From assembly GCA_030248225.1 (NCBI GenBank), contig JASANE010026521.1, positions 1 to 64,000 of the forward strand: a DNA stretch of 64,000 bases. The letters are read 5' to 3'. Numbering within the stretch: position 1 is the first letter of the stretch; each line of letters opens with the position of its first letter. The position numbers were made by a program, and so were the translations under genes. Positions 1 to 8,989 of the stretch are shown one piece after another. Under the pieces are notes generated by a model. It searched no databases. It had not been told where the DNA came from and was given only the letters and a program-made list of their open reading frames with translations. The DNA comes from Trileptium ribeirensis (lineage: Eukaryota; Nematoda; Enoplea; Enoplida; Thoracostomopsidae).

Positions 1-462
1 AATGTCTGAATAACGCTGCAACAGTGAGTTTAGCGCTTTATTATCATTTTGACTCAGCATAACTGAGTTAACACTTGCACGATGAGGCAAGGTGATCAAA
101 CGACTGTTTCGACAATCAATCAAAAAATCATACCTTGTGAGAAAATCACGCCCCAATATCGGTTGCTTCACGTCTGCGACAACAAAGTTCCATGAAAATT
201 GAGGTTTATGATGCAATAATTTAAATGATAAATCACGCCAACCATAAACTTTAATATTTGACCCATTAGCTGCACTCAGCTTAGGAATATTTTCTTTGCA
301 TAGAACATTATTATTAAAATACTTTAGCGGTAAAATGCTTACGTCACTGCCACTGTCTGCTAAAAAATAACCAACTTTAGTCGCGGCCACAGAAATAGTG
401 TTGACTGACTTCTCCTTCACTCCGGCCCCTGCCGCACGAAAGCCGGAGTTGATCGGTTTCCC
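1..462 (-). CDS. pol: Element A pol, N-terminal protease part (partial)
   Basis: The frame entered by a -1 shift at 456-462 reads through a retropepsin-like aspartic protease. The active-site motif DSGSD is encoded at about 343-357, and the downstream ILGRDFL motif, typical of Ty3/gypsy proteases, lies near 140-160. The ORF is still open at the window edge, so reverse transcriptase and integrase are expected to the left. There is no ATG of its own near the start; translation as a Gag-Pol fusion by frameshifting is the likely route. In the family the protease cuts the polyprotein inside the virus-like particle. No stop is seen within this stretch. Confidence 0.8.
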
Positions 463-1214
463 TGTTGCGGTGAACCATGACACAATCGAAATTGTTGTGG
501 GGACGGATTTCTAGAAAAACTACCAGGACGAGACCTGCTATGGTGCCATGGGGGTGTGTTATTTTTAAAACTACAAGGTGGTTTGCAAGCACTTGCGCTT
601 GAACCGTAATGAAAATGATAGTAGCACCATGGTCCGTCTTGTTTATATCCCGCTCGGGTACTACTGCGTTTACGAGAAAATTGAGACCCACCAAAAAACC
701 TATTACGCGACCGTGGACTACGTGAACCTACCTGCGTAGCTGTCACTGCTTGTACAGCAAGAGTGAGCTGTGCTATCTGCTCCCGTAACTCTGCAATCTC
801 ACCTTGTGAAGCCAACTGACTTACTGCATTAACACCAGAACTACTTTGCGTCTGTTCGATCATTTTATCCGCAGCTTCTGCCAAACGCTCCATTGTTGCG
901 TTTTCAAACGATGCCAGCACCACTTTAACTTGCGCGGGAAGCATTTCAAAAAATCGCAACTTAACCAGCTCAATATTGCCAGGCACCAATTGTTGCAATT
1001 TGCGAAGTGCTACCGATGGTTTAGAATCACCCAATGTTTGTTGATTCAGAAGCCTGCGTAGTTTTTGATCTTGAGTATCATCAAAATGTGCAATGATACG
1101 CTGCTTAATGTCAGTGAATGACGCTGAAACATCTACCCCACTGTCAACAAAAACATTCGTTGGTATAGCCCTTAACAAGCTTTTCTTCTTGACTGCTTCT
1201 GACACACCATCCAA
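417..1214 (-). CDS. gag: Element A Gag, capsid C-terminal part and zinc knuckle
   Basis: This is the main part of Gag in its own frame: capsid-like helices, including a LGDSKPSVALRKLQQL segment also found in B and C, then a short heptad-like stretch, an R/S-rich basic region and a knuckle CYYHFHYGSSASACKPPC with spacing CX2HX9CX3C. The knuckle form matches the other two elements and is used in this family for RNA packaging. The displayed ATG is internal; the true N-terminus is the 2A-led segment at 1172-1855, now in another frame because of a small indel near 1250. Gag stops 45 nt after the slippery site. Confidence 0.8.
   Translation of the reverse strand: MDGVSEAVKKKSLLRAIPTNVFVDSGVDVSASFTDIKQRIIAHFDDTQDQKLRRLLNQQTLGDSKPSVALRKLQQLVPGNIELVKLRFFEMLPAQVKVVLASFENATMERLAEAADKMIEQTQSSSGVNAVSQLASQGEIAELREQIAQLTLAVQAVTATQVGSRSPRSRNRFFGGSQFSRKRSSTRAGYKQDGPWCYYHFHYGSSASACKPPCSFKNNTPPWHHSRSRPGSFSRNPSPQQFRLCHGSPQQGNRSTPAFVRQGPE
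456..462 (-). promoter_or_regulatory. Element A gag/pol -1 frameshift heptamer GGGAAAC
   Basis: On the minus strand the Gag frame reads CAG GGA AAC, giving G GGA AAC, a canonical X XXY YYZ slippery site. A -1 slip moves translation from Gag (stop at 417) into the protease frame. The same heptamer in the same phase occurs in elements B and C. Function is inferred from the motif, phase and conservation. Confidence 0.75.
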
Positions 1215-1855
1215 TAGTTGTTCGACTTGATCAAACCACTGTCTGGTGTCAGCTTAAAAAATGGAGCTAACTTCACTGGCATCTCAGTATGCGGCGTAGT
1301 GACGGGCACTGCTGTACTACCCGAAGGTGTAGATACAAGTTGTGCACCCGTCCCTGCAGAACTAGCTAACCCTGTAACACTCGCCAATGCCATTCGAACG
1401 AATTGTGGTTTTTCAGCCTTCAAAAGAACTATCATGTCATTTTTACTCGAACCGGCTGGAATTTTATAATCACCTTTATCTTCATTGCATAGCAGTAAAG
1501 CTTTCTCAAGTTCAGACTTGCTATATTGCTCCAGCCCCGGTCCCGGGTTTAATTCTACATTGCCTGACATAATGAGTAACCAGCGAAGCTCACCTACGTG
1601 ACGAGCTGATAAACGGCGGCTACATATACGCGTCATAGACGGGAATTTGTAAATAAGGAACGTACCCCCCTTATAATGAACTGAAACAAAGGTTGGGAGA
1701 GTCTGTGCCCACGATACGTAAAATAATGCGCTTTTAAACCAAGTGGGGGACATTGCATTGCAGTCGGTATACCCGCAGCAAACCACAGCACTATGATGCA
1801 ATGTACTGTGCGCGTACACAGCCCAATAAAAATAAATCATAAATAATATCATCAT
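1172..1855 (-). CDS. Element A leader, 2A peptide and Gag N-terminus
   Basis: A 227-codon ORF in three parts. The first (residues 1-95) starts with a hydrophobic run (MMILFMIYFYWAVYA), then a Cys-containing stretch. Next is a 2A-like motif, LLIMSGNVELNPGP, at about residues 93-106 (NPGP encoded at 1538-1549). The rest is the Gag N-terminus, including APFFKLTP, where the frame breaks. In 2A peptides the ribosome skips the final Gly-Pro bond, so leader and Gag would be made as separate chains. The first position of the usual D(V/I)ExNPGP is N here, which may weaken skipping. The hydrophobic leader resembles that of element B. Confidence 0.7.
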   Translation of the reverse strand: MMILFMIYFYWAVYAHSTLHHSAVVCCGYTDCNAMSPTWFKSALFYVSWAQTLPTFVSVHYKGGTFLIYKFPSMTRICSRRLSARHVGELRWLLIMSGNVELNPGPGLEQYSKSELEKALLLCNEDKGDYKIPAGSSKNDMIVLLKAEKPQFVRMALASVTGLASSAGTGAQLVSTPSGSTAVPVTTPHTEMPVKLAPFFKLTPDSGLIKSNNYWMVCQKQSRRKAC

Positions 1856-1866
1856 GATAACAATCT

Positions 1867-2198
1867 CACGTCATTCATCAACCTTACACTATGTATCAAA
1901 TAGCTGCATACTTGCTACATACAGTGTGACCTCATAAACAATTAGCTAATAGCGTCACTCATGTCACAAAACATTGAATAACAAAAAAAATAAAACGCAT
2001 TCACCATTTAATGTTAAAACTCTGCCGACAGTGCACAACTCGTTATCGACCACCACGTTGAATCCTTCGTAAATTCCAACGAATCATTCAACTGTACGCA
2101 ATGTCGATCACACCGGTTACTAACGGACGCACCACTTTGATACGACCCCCCCCGCACACTTGTTTTGCCTCGCTGTTGCAACTGTTCTGACTCCACAT
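1867..2198. other. Element A leader between PBS and first ORF
   Basis: About 330 bases between the primer-binding site and the 2A-leader ORF. A 60-codon minus ORF (2014-2196) lies here but shows no family resemblance. I see no convincing gene. Confidence 0.4.
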
Positions 2199-2219
2199 CA
2201 AATCACGTCGGGCTCACCA
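2199..2219 (-). other. Element A primer-binding site (tRNA-Trp-like)
   Basis: The plus strand reads AATCACGTCGGGCTCACCA, which looks like the 3' end of a tRNA including CCA; the element strand therefore begins TGGTGAGCCCGACGTGATT. It closely resembles the 3' end of animal tRNA-Trp as I remember it, with about one mismatch. Elements B and C have the same first 6 and 13 bases respectively, apart from one change in C. It fixes the inner edge of the 5' LTR at 2220/2221. Confidence 0.6.
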
Positions 2220-2220
2220 A

Positions 2221-2900
2221 TGACCCCAATAACTTATTTTATAATGTACTTATAATATATTAATTATTTTGATTATAAATATTTGTCATCTTTATTGCTA
2301 CTGTACTATTTACTACTTTTATTGCCACAGGTAATAAAGGGCACTAAGACCCAAAAGTTTAAAAACAAACAATTAATACAAACATATATAAAGAATATAT
2401 TTACGATCACCACCAACCAATATATTTATAATATATCAGTAAATCAATGTAAAAATTTAACAAAATATTTTATGTCTAAATACTATCAAACTCCTGGTAG
2501 ATTTATTGTTTAACTTAATATTCACACCCTGAAAATAGCTGCAAAGCAAGCTTTCCATTCAAAAAATCTTATGTGAAGCTAGATACTTTAAAGACCATTG
2601 TTTCTTTCACAACTGTCAAAATTTAACGCCAGATCCACTAAGCCATGCCAAGCTAACAAACCCTAAAAATGCACATGCTAACTATGAGAGATTATCAAAA
2701 TCTACTCACTATGACAAAATATCCTAAACTAAACTACTGGAACTACCTTGCTGAAATTACCAAATTTAATTTAAACTTTAAAATGTTTAACTTCCTACAC
2801 ATATGCAAAACATTTAGCTAAAAATGCATAGTAGTTGTGCTTACAAACGGAATTGTCATCTAACTTTTCGCAACTAAACAACATTGGTTTTGCTATTTAG
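2221..2900. other. AT-rich stretch: element A 5' LTR plus B/A junction
   Basis: Starts with TGACCCC directly after the element A primer site, so its left part must be the 5' LTR of A. No second LTR copy is in the window to define the right edge. The right part may contain the 3' LTR of element B, but no match to B's presumed 5' LTR was found. No coding capacity is recognised. Confidence 0.4.
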
Positions 2901-2904
2901 TTTT

Positions 2905-5900
2905 TCAAAATACTAACATAACTTGCAGGTTTTTTACGAAAATTTGATGTTGTAACATTTTCAAAATCTTCGCTAAAGAAAGCAGGTTTAACTCGATCAA
3001 TTGAAACTTTTTATTACTTTACATTGATCGAGATTGTTAATGTTTTCGAATCACGATTAATTACTTCAAAGGGACCAATGTATGAGACTACTTTTTGGTC
3101 CAAAATCTCTCAACAAAACATGTTTGACATGGCTTAGTTTCTTGGGAATAAAATAAGGTACATTGAAGTGTCTCACTGGATATATGAGTTTTCGAACTCC
3201 TGCGAATAATTTTTCGATGAAATCTGATGTAGGTTCTTCATGCGCAGGTTTAGTTATTGGAAAGAAATGATGAGGCAGTTCGAGCTGTGTGCCATAAAGC
3301 AAACTGGCTGGACTGTTTCCTGCTTTATCAATTGCTGAACGTAATCCCAAAAGAACTAATGGTAATGAACGAGACCACTGATTATTTTTGCAGTGACTCC
3401 TGAGCGAGTTTTTTAGTGTGCGGTGGAACCATTCTATGGCTGCATTACAAGCCGGACGATAGGCAGTTGTTCGTTTTCGAACAATGCCGAGTTGACTCAT
3501 CAGTTCACTCCATAGACTAGACTCAAACTGGGCTCCTCGGTCTGATATTAAGACACGGGGTATACCGAATTGACTGACCCATGATTGAATTAAGGCGCTT
3601 GCTACTGTTTCAGTAGACATATCGGCGACCGGAACGACTTCGACCCAGCGAGTGAAACGGTCTATTATTGTAACCATGTAGTTATAACCATCTGACGGTG
3701 ATAAAGGTCCAACTAAATCTATATGAATTGTGTGTAATCTAGCGCTAGTTGGTTTTTAGACCAACCGGTGCCTTTGTGTGACGTGTTATTTTAGCTGCCT
3801 GGCAAAGTGCGCAGCATTTAGCCCAAATTCGTACATCCTTGTGCATGTTGGGCCAAACATACCTTTGAGCAATTGTCCGCAAAGTGGCGTTTTGGCCGAG
3901 ATGAGCCAAGTTGTGAATTTGATTGAACAATGTGCGTCGAAAAGGCTGTGGAACATATGGTCAAAATGTTGTTGACTTTGCGTCGGAGATTATTTCTTTA
4001 CCATCAATTTCTCGTGTTTTAGTGGTGAATTTGTATTTCCCAAAAATCGTTTTAAATCCTTATCAGCCTTTTGTCCTTCAGCCCAATCATCGTCAGTGAG
4101 GTCTGAAACCTATGAAATTGATCGCGATAATGCGTCGGCTACAATGTCTTCGGAACCGGCAACATATTCTACGTTGCAGTTAAATTACGAAACGTATGTA
4201 AGCCAGCGTGCTTGCCGTGCGTTGGGGTTTTAATTCGTAAAACATGTACCAATGGTTTATGATCTGATTTTACTGTAAAGTGAATTCCTACAAGCCATGA
4301 ACAATATTTCAGGGCTAGATATATTGCCAATAGTTCACAATTAAAAGCAGATTTTTTTTAGTTTCGAGGTGTGAAAACGTTTTTGAATAAAATGCCAACG
4401 GAAACTTTTTATAGTCGATGATTTGATGCAAGGTGGCGCCAGCAGCTAATTTTGATGCGTCCGTTGTTAATTCTATGGTAGCTGATTCATTTGGAAATGA
4501 CAAAGTCACACATTTTTTCAGTGCGTCTTTAAGTTTCGAAAATGCTTGGTTGGCAACCTCATTCCAAATAATAGGAGTTTTACTTTATTCTTTAGCGTTT
4601 CTTGTTATATCAGTGAGTGGGGCAGCTATTTCAGAAAAGTGTGGAACAAAACGGGGATAAAATCCAGCCATTCCTAAGAAACGCTTCATTCCTTAAACAT
4701 TATTTGGTTTTTCAAAGTCGATTATTGCCTTTATTTTATTTGCTATTGGGCGATAACCTTCTTGGCTTAATTCAATGCCAATGAAAGTTGTTTTTCTTAG
4801 GAAGAATTCACATTTTTCCGTTTCAGTCGCAATCCGTTATTTTTTAGCCTATCTAGCACTATTTTTAAGTGTTGTTGATGTTCATAAATAGTTGAACTTG
4901 CAATTAATATATCATGTATGTATGCCTTAGCAAAAGGCAAGTCTTTTAAAATCGTGTCTACCAGACGTTGAAATGTCTGGGCTGCATTTCTCAAACCGAA
5001 AGGCATACGGCGATAGATAAATAACCCAAATGGGGTGGTTATTGCTGTTTTAAGTTGATCAACTTCCGGTGTAGGTATTTGATGATACGCAGTTACCAAA
5101 TCAAGTTTTGAAAAAACAGAGGAATTTTGCAAATTGTTAGTGATGTCAACAAGGTTTGGCATAGGATACCTATCAGAAGTTGTGACTGTATTTAACGCCC
5201 TATAGTCAAAACACGGACGCCAGGGATTTTTATTGTCATTTTTAGGCGCCATATGAATCAAAGGTGATGCCCAGGATGACTCTCCCCGGTAGACTATACC
5301 TTTCTTTTCTAGTTTTAAAAACGACGCTTTCGCTATTCTTAGTTTTTTCCCAAATAACCGCCGAGGACGAGCAAAAACGGGAGCGCCCGTCGTTACTATA
5401 TAGTGTTGGACGGGATGTCTTAACTTGCTTCCCGTGGACAAATTTTCAAAAAGTTCTTTATAACTATTCAAAACTGTTTCTGTGAAATAATAAACTTCGT
5501 TATTAAATATTGCGTTAATAGTGTTTGAATGTGAATCTGACTCACTTTTTGTTGAATCTTTTGAGCTTGTCAATCGTTCCTGACAAGACTTTATTAACCT
5601 GTGTAAACGACAATCTAATGTCAAGTTGTGATAATTGAGAAAATCGTATCCCAAAATGGGCTGTGTTACATCTCCAATTATGAATTTCCAAGTAAATTGC
5701 TCATTGAAATCTTTTATAAAAAAATTTATAGTTTTTGTACCGTATGTGTTTACAAGGGATCCGTTTGCCGCAAAAAATGTTTCCTCTTGATTTTTATATT
5801 GTTTTTTGCAAAACATTTCGGTAAGAAACTTTTGGATGCTCCACTATCGACCAAAAATTGCCTACAGTGGTTGCGGCTATTCTAATTGTACTCACTCCGG

Positions 5901-5937
5901 CGTTAGCCGCGCAGCCGGCGGAGCTTTTTCGTTTCCC
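2905..5937 (-). pseudogene. pol: Element B pol (protease-RT-RNase H-integrase), frameshifted
   Basis: Recognisable parts in order: protease (about 5640-5930, ILGYDFL motif; the DSG region falls at a frame break near 5830-5850), RT (about 4800-5460, with ARPRRLFG, DRYPMPN, FSKLD and PFGLRNAAQTFQRL), RNase H remnants (about 4200-4510, LTTDASKLAAGATLHQI), the integrase zinc-binding region (3745-3930, HNLAHLG and CCALCQ), the integrase core (3066-3720, TDGH-type region read as SDRGAQFESSLW, then AIEWFHRTLKN) and a GPF module (about 2950-3110). The catalytic YIDD is YIHD (4911-4922). At least five frame breaks separate these blocks. After the GPF module the frame closes near 2900 with no PWWP domain, unlike element C. 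Confidence 0.85.
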
Positions 5938-7088
5938 CTTTTTGGTAAAAATTTTTTTGTGAAAGTACAAGGTTGAACGCATTTATGAGCATCCCTGCGG
6001 AAATTATGATGGTACCAACACCATCCGCCTTCAGGTTTGTATCTGTTTTCAGATGTTTGAGACCGGTGTCTTGTAAAATTCATATGGTCTGAACTGTTGC
6101 CACGGCTCAGCTGCCTGGACCTATTAAAGTTTCTAAAATTTGGTCTTGTACGATCATTATTTATCCGGTCGGTTGACCACCACATTTTCTGCATTGATTT
6201 AGTTAATTGAGCTACAGTATTGGTAAGCTACAGTATTTTATGCGCGCAACTATCAGAATGCGTTGGGTTCACGCTCGCAACCGAACTGGTTGGTTTTGTT
6301 TGTTCTAAAATTTTGTCTGCTAAATCTGCCAATTTTTCTATCCCCATATCTTCTACTACTGCTAATGCAATACGAAAGAGGCAAAATGTCTAAAAATCGC
6401 CATTTAACGAGATACGAATTGTTCGGGGCCAAGCGCTGTAACGGACGTAAAACAACTGAAGGTTTGCGGTCGCCCAACGTTTGTTCCGCTAATAGGTTTT
6501 TAGTAATTTTTCTTTGCTCAGGCCGTAAAACTTTAAAATGTATTCTTTAATGCTATCATAATCATCACTTGTTTTAAACCCACAATCATTCAGCACATTT
6601 GTTGGCAAAGTTCTCAGAAGACTATTCCTTTTCATGTTTTCAGATTTTCCTTCTAAAAGCGGTTCAATCTGTGTGAACCTAATTTTTATGTCTTTTTCGT
6701 AAAAATCAGGCAATTTAGGCAAATGATCGTTTGACTGAGAACTAGTTGTGGCACCTTGCTGTACCGTGTTTTGTGTCAACTGCACAACCATTTTAACGAC
6801 TGCGGACGGTTGGTGATTCAGGGCTTCCACAATTAGCCGTTTGGTTTCCGGCATTGTAAAATCTAGATCTTCCTCATTAATCATTTGTAGTGCCTTACAG
6901 AGAACTTCTTTTTCAAAATTTTCTAAATTAAGAGAGGTCCTGTTGGTAAGAGGGCCTGGGTTTTGTTCAATGCCGGCAATAATAAGTAGTATTCTTAAAC
7001 AGTTCGTGTGACTTTCATTGTAAATAATGTGGTGTTTAGCATTGAAACTTTGTATACCACGATGCTTGAAAAATCTTTTGATGTGTGA
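5892..7088 (-). pseudogene. gag: Element B 2A-led Gag, frameshifted
   Basis: Begins with an open frame from about 7088 that encodes CLRILLIIAGIEQNPGP (NPGP at 6951-6962), a 2A-like motif in which the usual D is G, then the Gag N-terminus. It continues through a capsid segment (6489-6884), a second piece in another frame (6253-6477, GDRKPSVVLRPLQRLAP) and the knuckle piece (5892-6194, CWYHHNFRRDAHKCVQPC, CX2HX9CX3C). The gag frame overlaps the end of the IMPACT ORF by about 94 nt in the -1 frame and has no ATG before the 2A. It therefore probably descends from one continuous polyprotein later broken by an indel. Confidence 0.75.
5931..5937 (-). promoter_or_regulatory. Element B gag/pol -1 frameshift heptamer GGGAAAC
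   Basis: In the Gag frame the minus strand reads AGG GGA AAC, the same G GGA AAC heptamer and phase as in A and C. The -1 frame leads into protease sequence. Gag terminates at 5892, 39 nt further on. Confidence 0.7.
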
Positions 7089-8008
7089 TCACCGACAATG
7101 TTACAATTATGACTCATTGAAGCATCACACCCTCTGCAAAAGTACGCCATCATCAAAAACAAGGCAGTTAGAAAAATCAATTGTAAGCGTTGCCCGTTAT
7201 TAATGACCGCATTAGCTTTTGAAAATTGAGCATGATGTTTCTTTGTCCTGCCAGCAGTAGTTCCTGTGTTCATGCTAGTTTTGACATAATATTGAGCTTG
7301 GTCCTTGTTGGTGATCGCTTTTGGGTCTGAAATATCATAAATGACTGTGTTCTTGGTCACAGGCTTGCTCGAATTTTTTTGTGCTTTTTCCGTCATCAAA
7401 ATATCACCAAGTCTAATTTCATTTATTTTCGTTTTTGAGCGTTCATTTGTAATTTTTTGTGAAGTTTTTACTCCTGGTCTTCCCGATGATGACGATTTTT
7501 TAAAGATTTTTTGTTTTATTGCCCTGATTTTGTGGCAATTGTTTTGAATAAATGCATTATCTTGCAAGATGCGTGTTGCTGCAGCGTTTATATGACCAAA
7601 ACGATCAGAGCCAAGGTGCACACCGCCATACCAGCGCGTCACCACGACTATGACGTTCTGAGCATTCGAAACGTCTAAAACGCGCAGCAGACGTGCACCT
7701 GCACCAAACTCTCCATCATCAAGAAAATCGGAATGTTGGACCTTTTGCTGATCTAAAACTCTAAATGCATATATGTTATGTGTTGCTGCCGCAATCTTTT
7801 TGTTTTGTTTCAGAGTTTGAAGAACTGAACTCACGTCATTTGGACACATAATTTTAGCTACGTGTGCTTGAAACGTGCTTTTCCGGTCTGAAAATGGCAG
7901 TCCAGAAATAATATTTAGCGGCGCAGGATGATCTGTTATTACTGCTGTAGGACCGGGATTGGATTCGACGTCTCCCGCAGTCAGGAGCAGGAGTCTCAAC
8001 ATTGTCAT
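6995..8008 (-). CDS. 2A-IMPACT(YigZ/UPF0029)-hydrophobic tail protein inside element B
   Basis: A 337-residue ORF between the primer site and gag of element B, same strand. Residues 1-20 are a Leu-rich segment ending in a textbook 2A motif, TAGDVESNPGP (7949-7981), with skipping expected between G19 and P20. Residues about 37-155 are an IMPACT/YigZ domain with the hallmark blocks SDRKSTFQAH, ATHNIYAFR, DDGEFGAGARLL, VVVTRWYGG and LGSDRFGHI. Animal IMPACT binds GCN1 and restrains GCN2, but here the RWD domain is absent. A Lys/Ser-rich linker follows, then a hydrophobic segment (about 275-291) and a Cys-containing tail resembling the leader of element A. A host gene captured by the retroelement is my inference; a pre-existing host gene inside which the element landed is less likely, because the 2A and tail match the elements' own leader. 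Confidence 0.8.
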   Translation of the reverse strand: MTMLRLLLLTAGDVESNPGPTAVITDHPAPLNIISGLPFSDRKSTFQAHVAKIMCPNDVSSVLQTLKQNKKIAAATHNIYAFRVLDQQKVQHSDFLDDGEFGAGARLLRVLDVSNAQNVIVVVTRWYGGVHLGSDRFGHINAAATRILQDNAFIQNNCHKIRAIKQKIFKKSSSSGRPGVKTSQKITNERSKTKINEIRLGDILMTEKAQKNSSKPVTKNTVIYDISDPKAITNKDQAQYYVKTSMNTGTTAGRTKKHHAQFSKANAVINNGQRLQLIFLTALFLMMAYFCRGCDASMSHNCNIVGDHTSKDFSSIVVYKVSMLNTTLFTMKVTRTV

Positions 8009-8272
8009 ATGTTGCGAACCTAAATTTAAAATGTTAAATTTAGTTCTATGCCTACGAGATTATAGGCCAAGGGTTATCTTGGAGTACGGAAGATTAGCTT
8101 GCAACGATGCAAAAATAAAACCAGACCTCAAAGCATTCCCGCTACTGCGACATATAAATACAATTGCTATAAAACACATTAAACACATTGTGTACTGAAA
8201 TTTTAATGTTTTTGGTCGATCGCACATTCTGAAATAAGATTTTTTCGTTTTTTAACTTTGTTTTTCACCCTA

Positions 8273-8416
8273 TTATACAAAAGAACTTCTAACATTGCCC
8301 ATATTGTCGCCGTCATTGAAGCCAAGGCGCCGAAGATCTTCGATAATCTTGAGAGTTTCGGGCACTTCGGGCGAAGAACTTTGTTCGAAAGATTTACGGT
8401 TCCCTTGTTTGCTCAT
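8273..8416 (-). CDS. Small ORF in element B leader
   Basis: A 47-codon ORF starting MSKQGNRKSFEQSSSPEVPE, upstream of the 2A-IMPACT ORF. An alternative frame over the same bases reads a hydrophobic stretch (LASMTATIWAMLEVLLYN). Neither is recognised. It could be the remnant of an earlier leader segment or chance. Confidence 0.2.
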   Translation of the reverse strand: MSKQGNRKSFEQSSSPEVPETLKIIEDLRRLGFNDGDNMGNVRSSFV

Positions 8417-8629
8417 TGTGCTGAACAGTTTGCGGCCATTTCAAGGCTGGCAAACACCTTTTCGACACACTTAATTTGTTGACTTTTTGTTTTTGTTGCG
8501 AATCTCCAACATCGGGGTTGTTGTTGTTGTTGATTTTGGTTTTGCTGAAGATGTTGGCGGTATTGGTAAAAAATAACAATATTGACAGAGTTGTTGTTTG
8601 TGCTGTTCCCGTTGCGCATGTTCCCCGTT

Positions 8630-8642
8630 GTCGGGCTCACCA
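8630..8642 (-). other. Element B primer-binding site
   Basis: The plus strand reads GTCGGGCTCACCA, so the element strand starts TGGTGAGCCCGAC, the same 13 bases as element A. The presumed 5' LTR begins just to the right (TATTGTGATACC). The site overlaps a potential start codon in the frame ATG GTG AGC. Confidence 0.55.
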
Positions 8643-8989
8643 TATTGTGATACCCTCGCCATGGGTCCCACAAGCATCGTATTCGGGTTTAGTGACACCC
8701 ACAAAATATAAAACCAAGTAAATTTCATTTTTACTTGTTGAGTAGAGAATTAACGATGACGGCAGAATAATGACATAACTGACTACTACCAAAACGACAC
8801 GATAAAAATTCCACGTAAAGAACAACAAATTTTACAACAACATAACAAAAGCGAGTAACAGAGTTATATGTAATACAGAGACACAGTTACACAATGCAGA
8901 TTATGCAAGCATAATTTTCAACACCTTACAGAATGATCTAGGGTTGTGTAAAATGTTAGACAATGCATCATAGCTGTGTATAATTGCTA
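8643..8989. other. Presumed element B 5' LTR and flank
   Basis: Non-coding sequence from the primer site to the 148-bp repeat. The inner LTR edge is set by the primer site; the outer edge is probably near 8890 but no 3' copy was found to confirm it. Confidence 0.35.

Larger units (their letters stand above)
1..2220 (-). mobile_element. Ty3/gypsy retroelement A, 5' part
   Basis: Read on the minus strand from the right, this holds a primer-binding site (2199-2219), a leader, a 2A peptide, gag, a frameshift site and the start of pol (protease), which runs off the window at position 1. RT, RNase H, integrase and the 3' LTR would lie outside. Gag has one frame break near position 1250, so this copy is probably dead. 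It shares its plan with elements B and C. The 5' LTR should begin at 2221 with TG; its far end is not recognisable. Confidence 0.85.
2900..8890 (-). mobile_element. Ty3/gypsy retroelement B with captured IMPACT-domain ORF (decayed)
   Basis: Order on the minus strand: presumed 5' LTR (8643 to about 8890), primer site (8630-8642), a leader with a small ORF, a 2A-IMPACT-hydrophobic ORF (6995-8008), 2A-led gag (5892-7088), slippery site (5931-5937), then pol broken by several frameshifts (about 2905-5937). Gag and pol have many lesions and the RT catalytic motif reads YIHD, so the element is dead. The IMPACT ORF, in contrast, is fully open over 337 codons. Confidence 0.8.

Noticed and set aside
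2014..2196. 60-codon ORF next to the element A primer site
   Set aside because: No similarity to the leader domains of B or C beyond position.
2900..3070. PWWP domain at the end of element B pol
   Set aside because: After the GPF module the frame reads VKPAFFSEDFENV and then stops; no PWWP motif is visible.
7000..7088. Programmed frameshift from the IMPACT ORF into gag of element B
   Set aside because: The frames overlap in -1 register, but no canonical slippery heptamer is in phase in the overlap; a decay indel is more likely.
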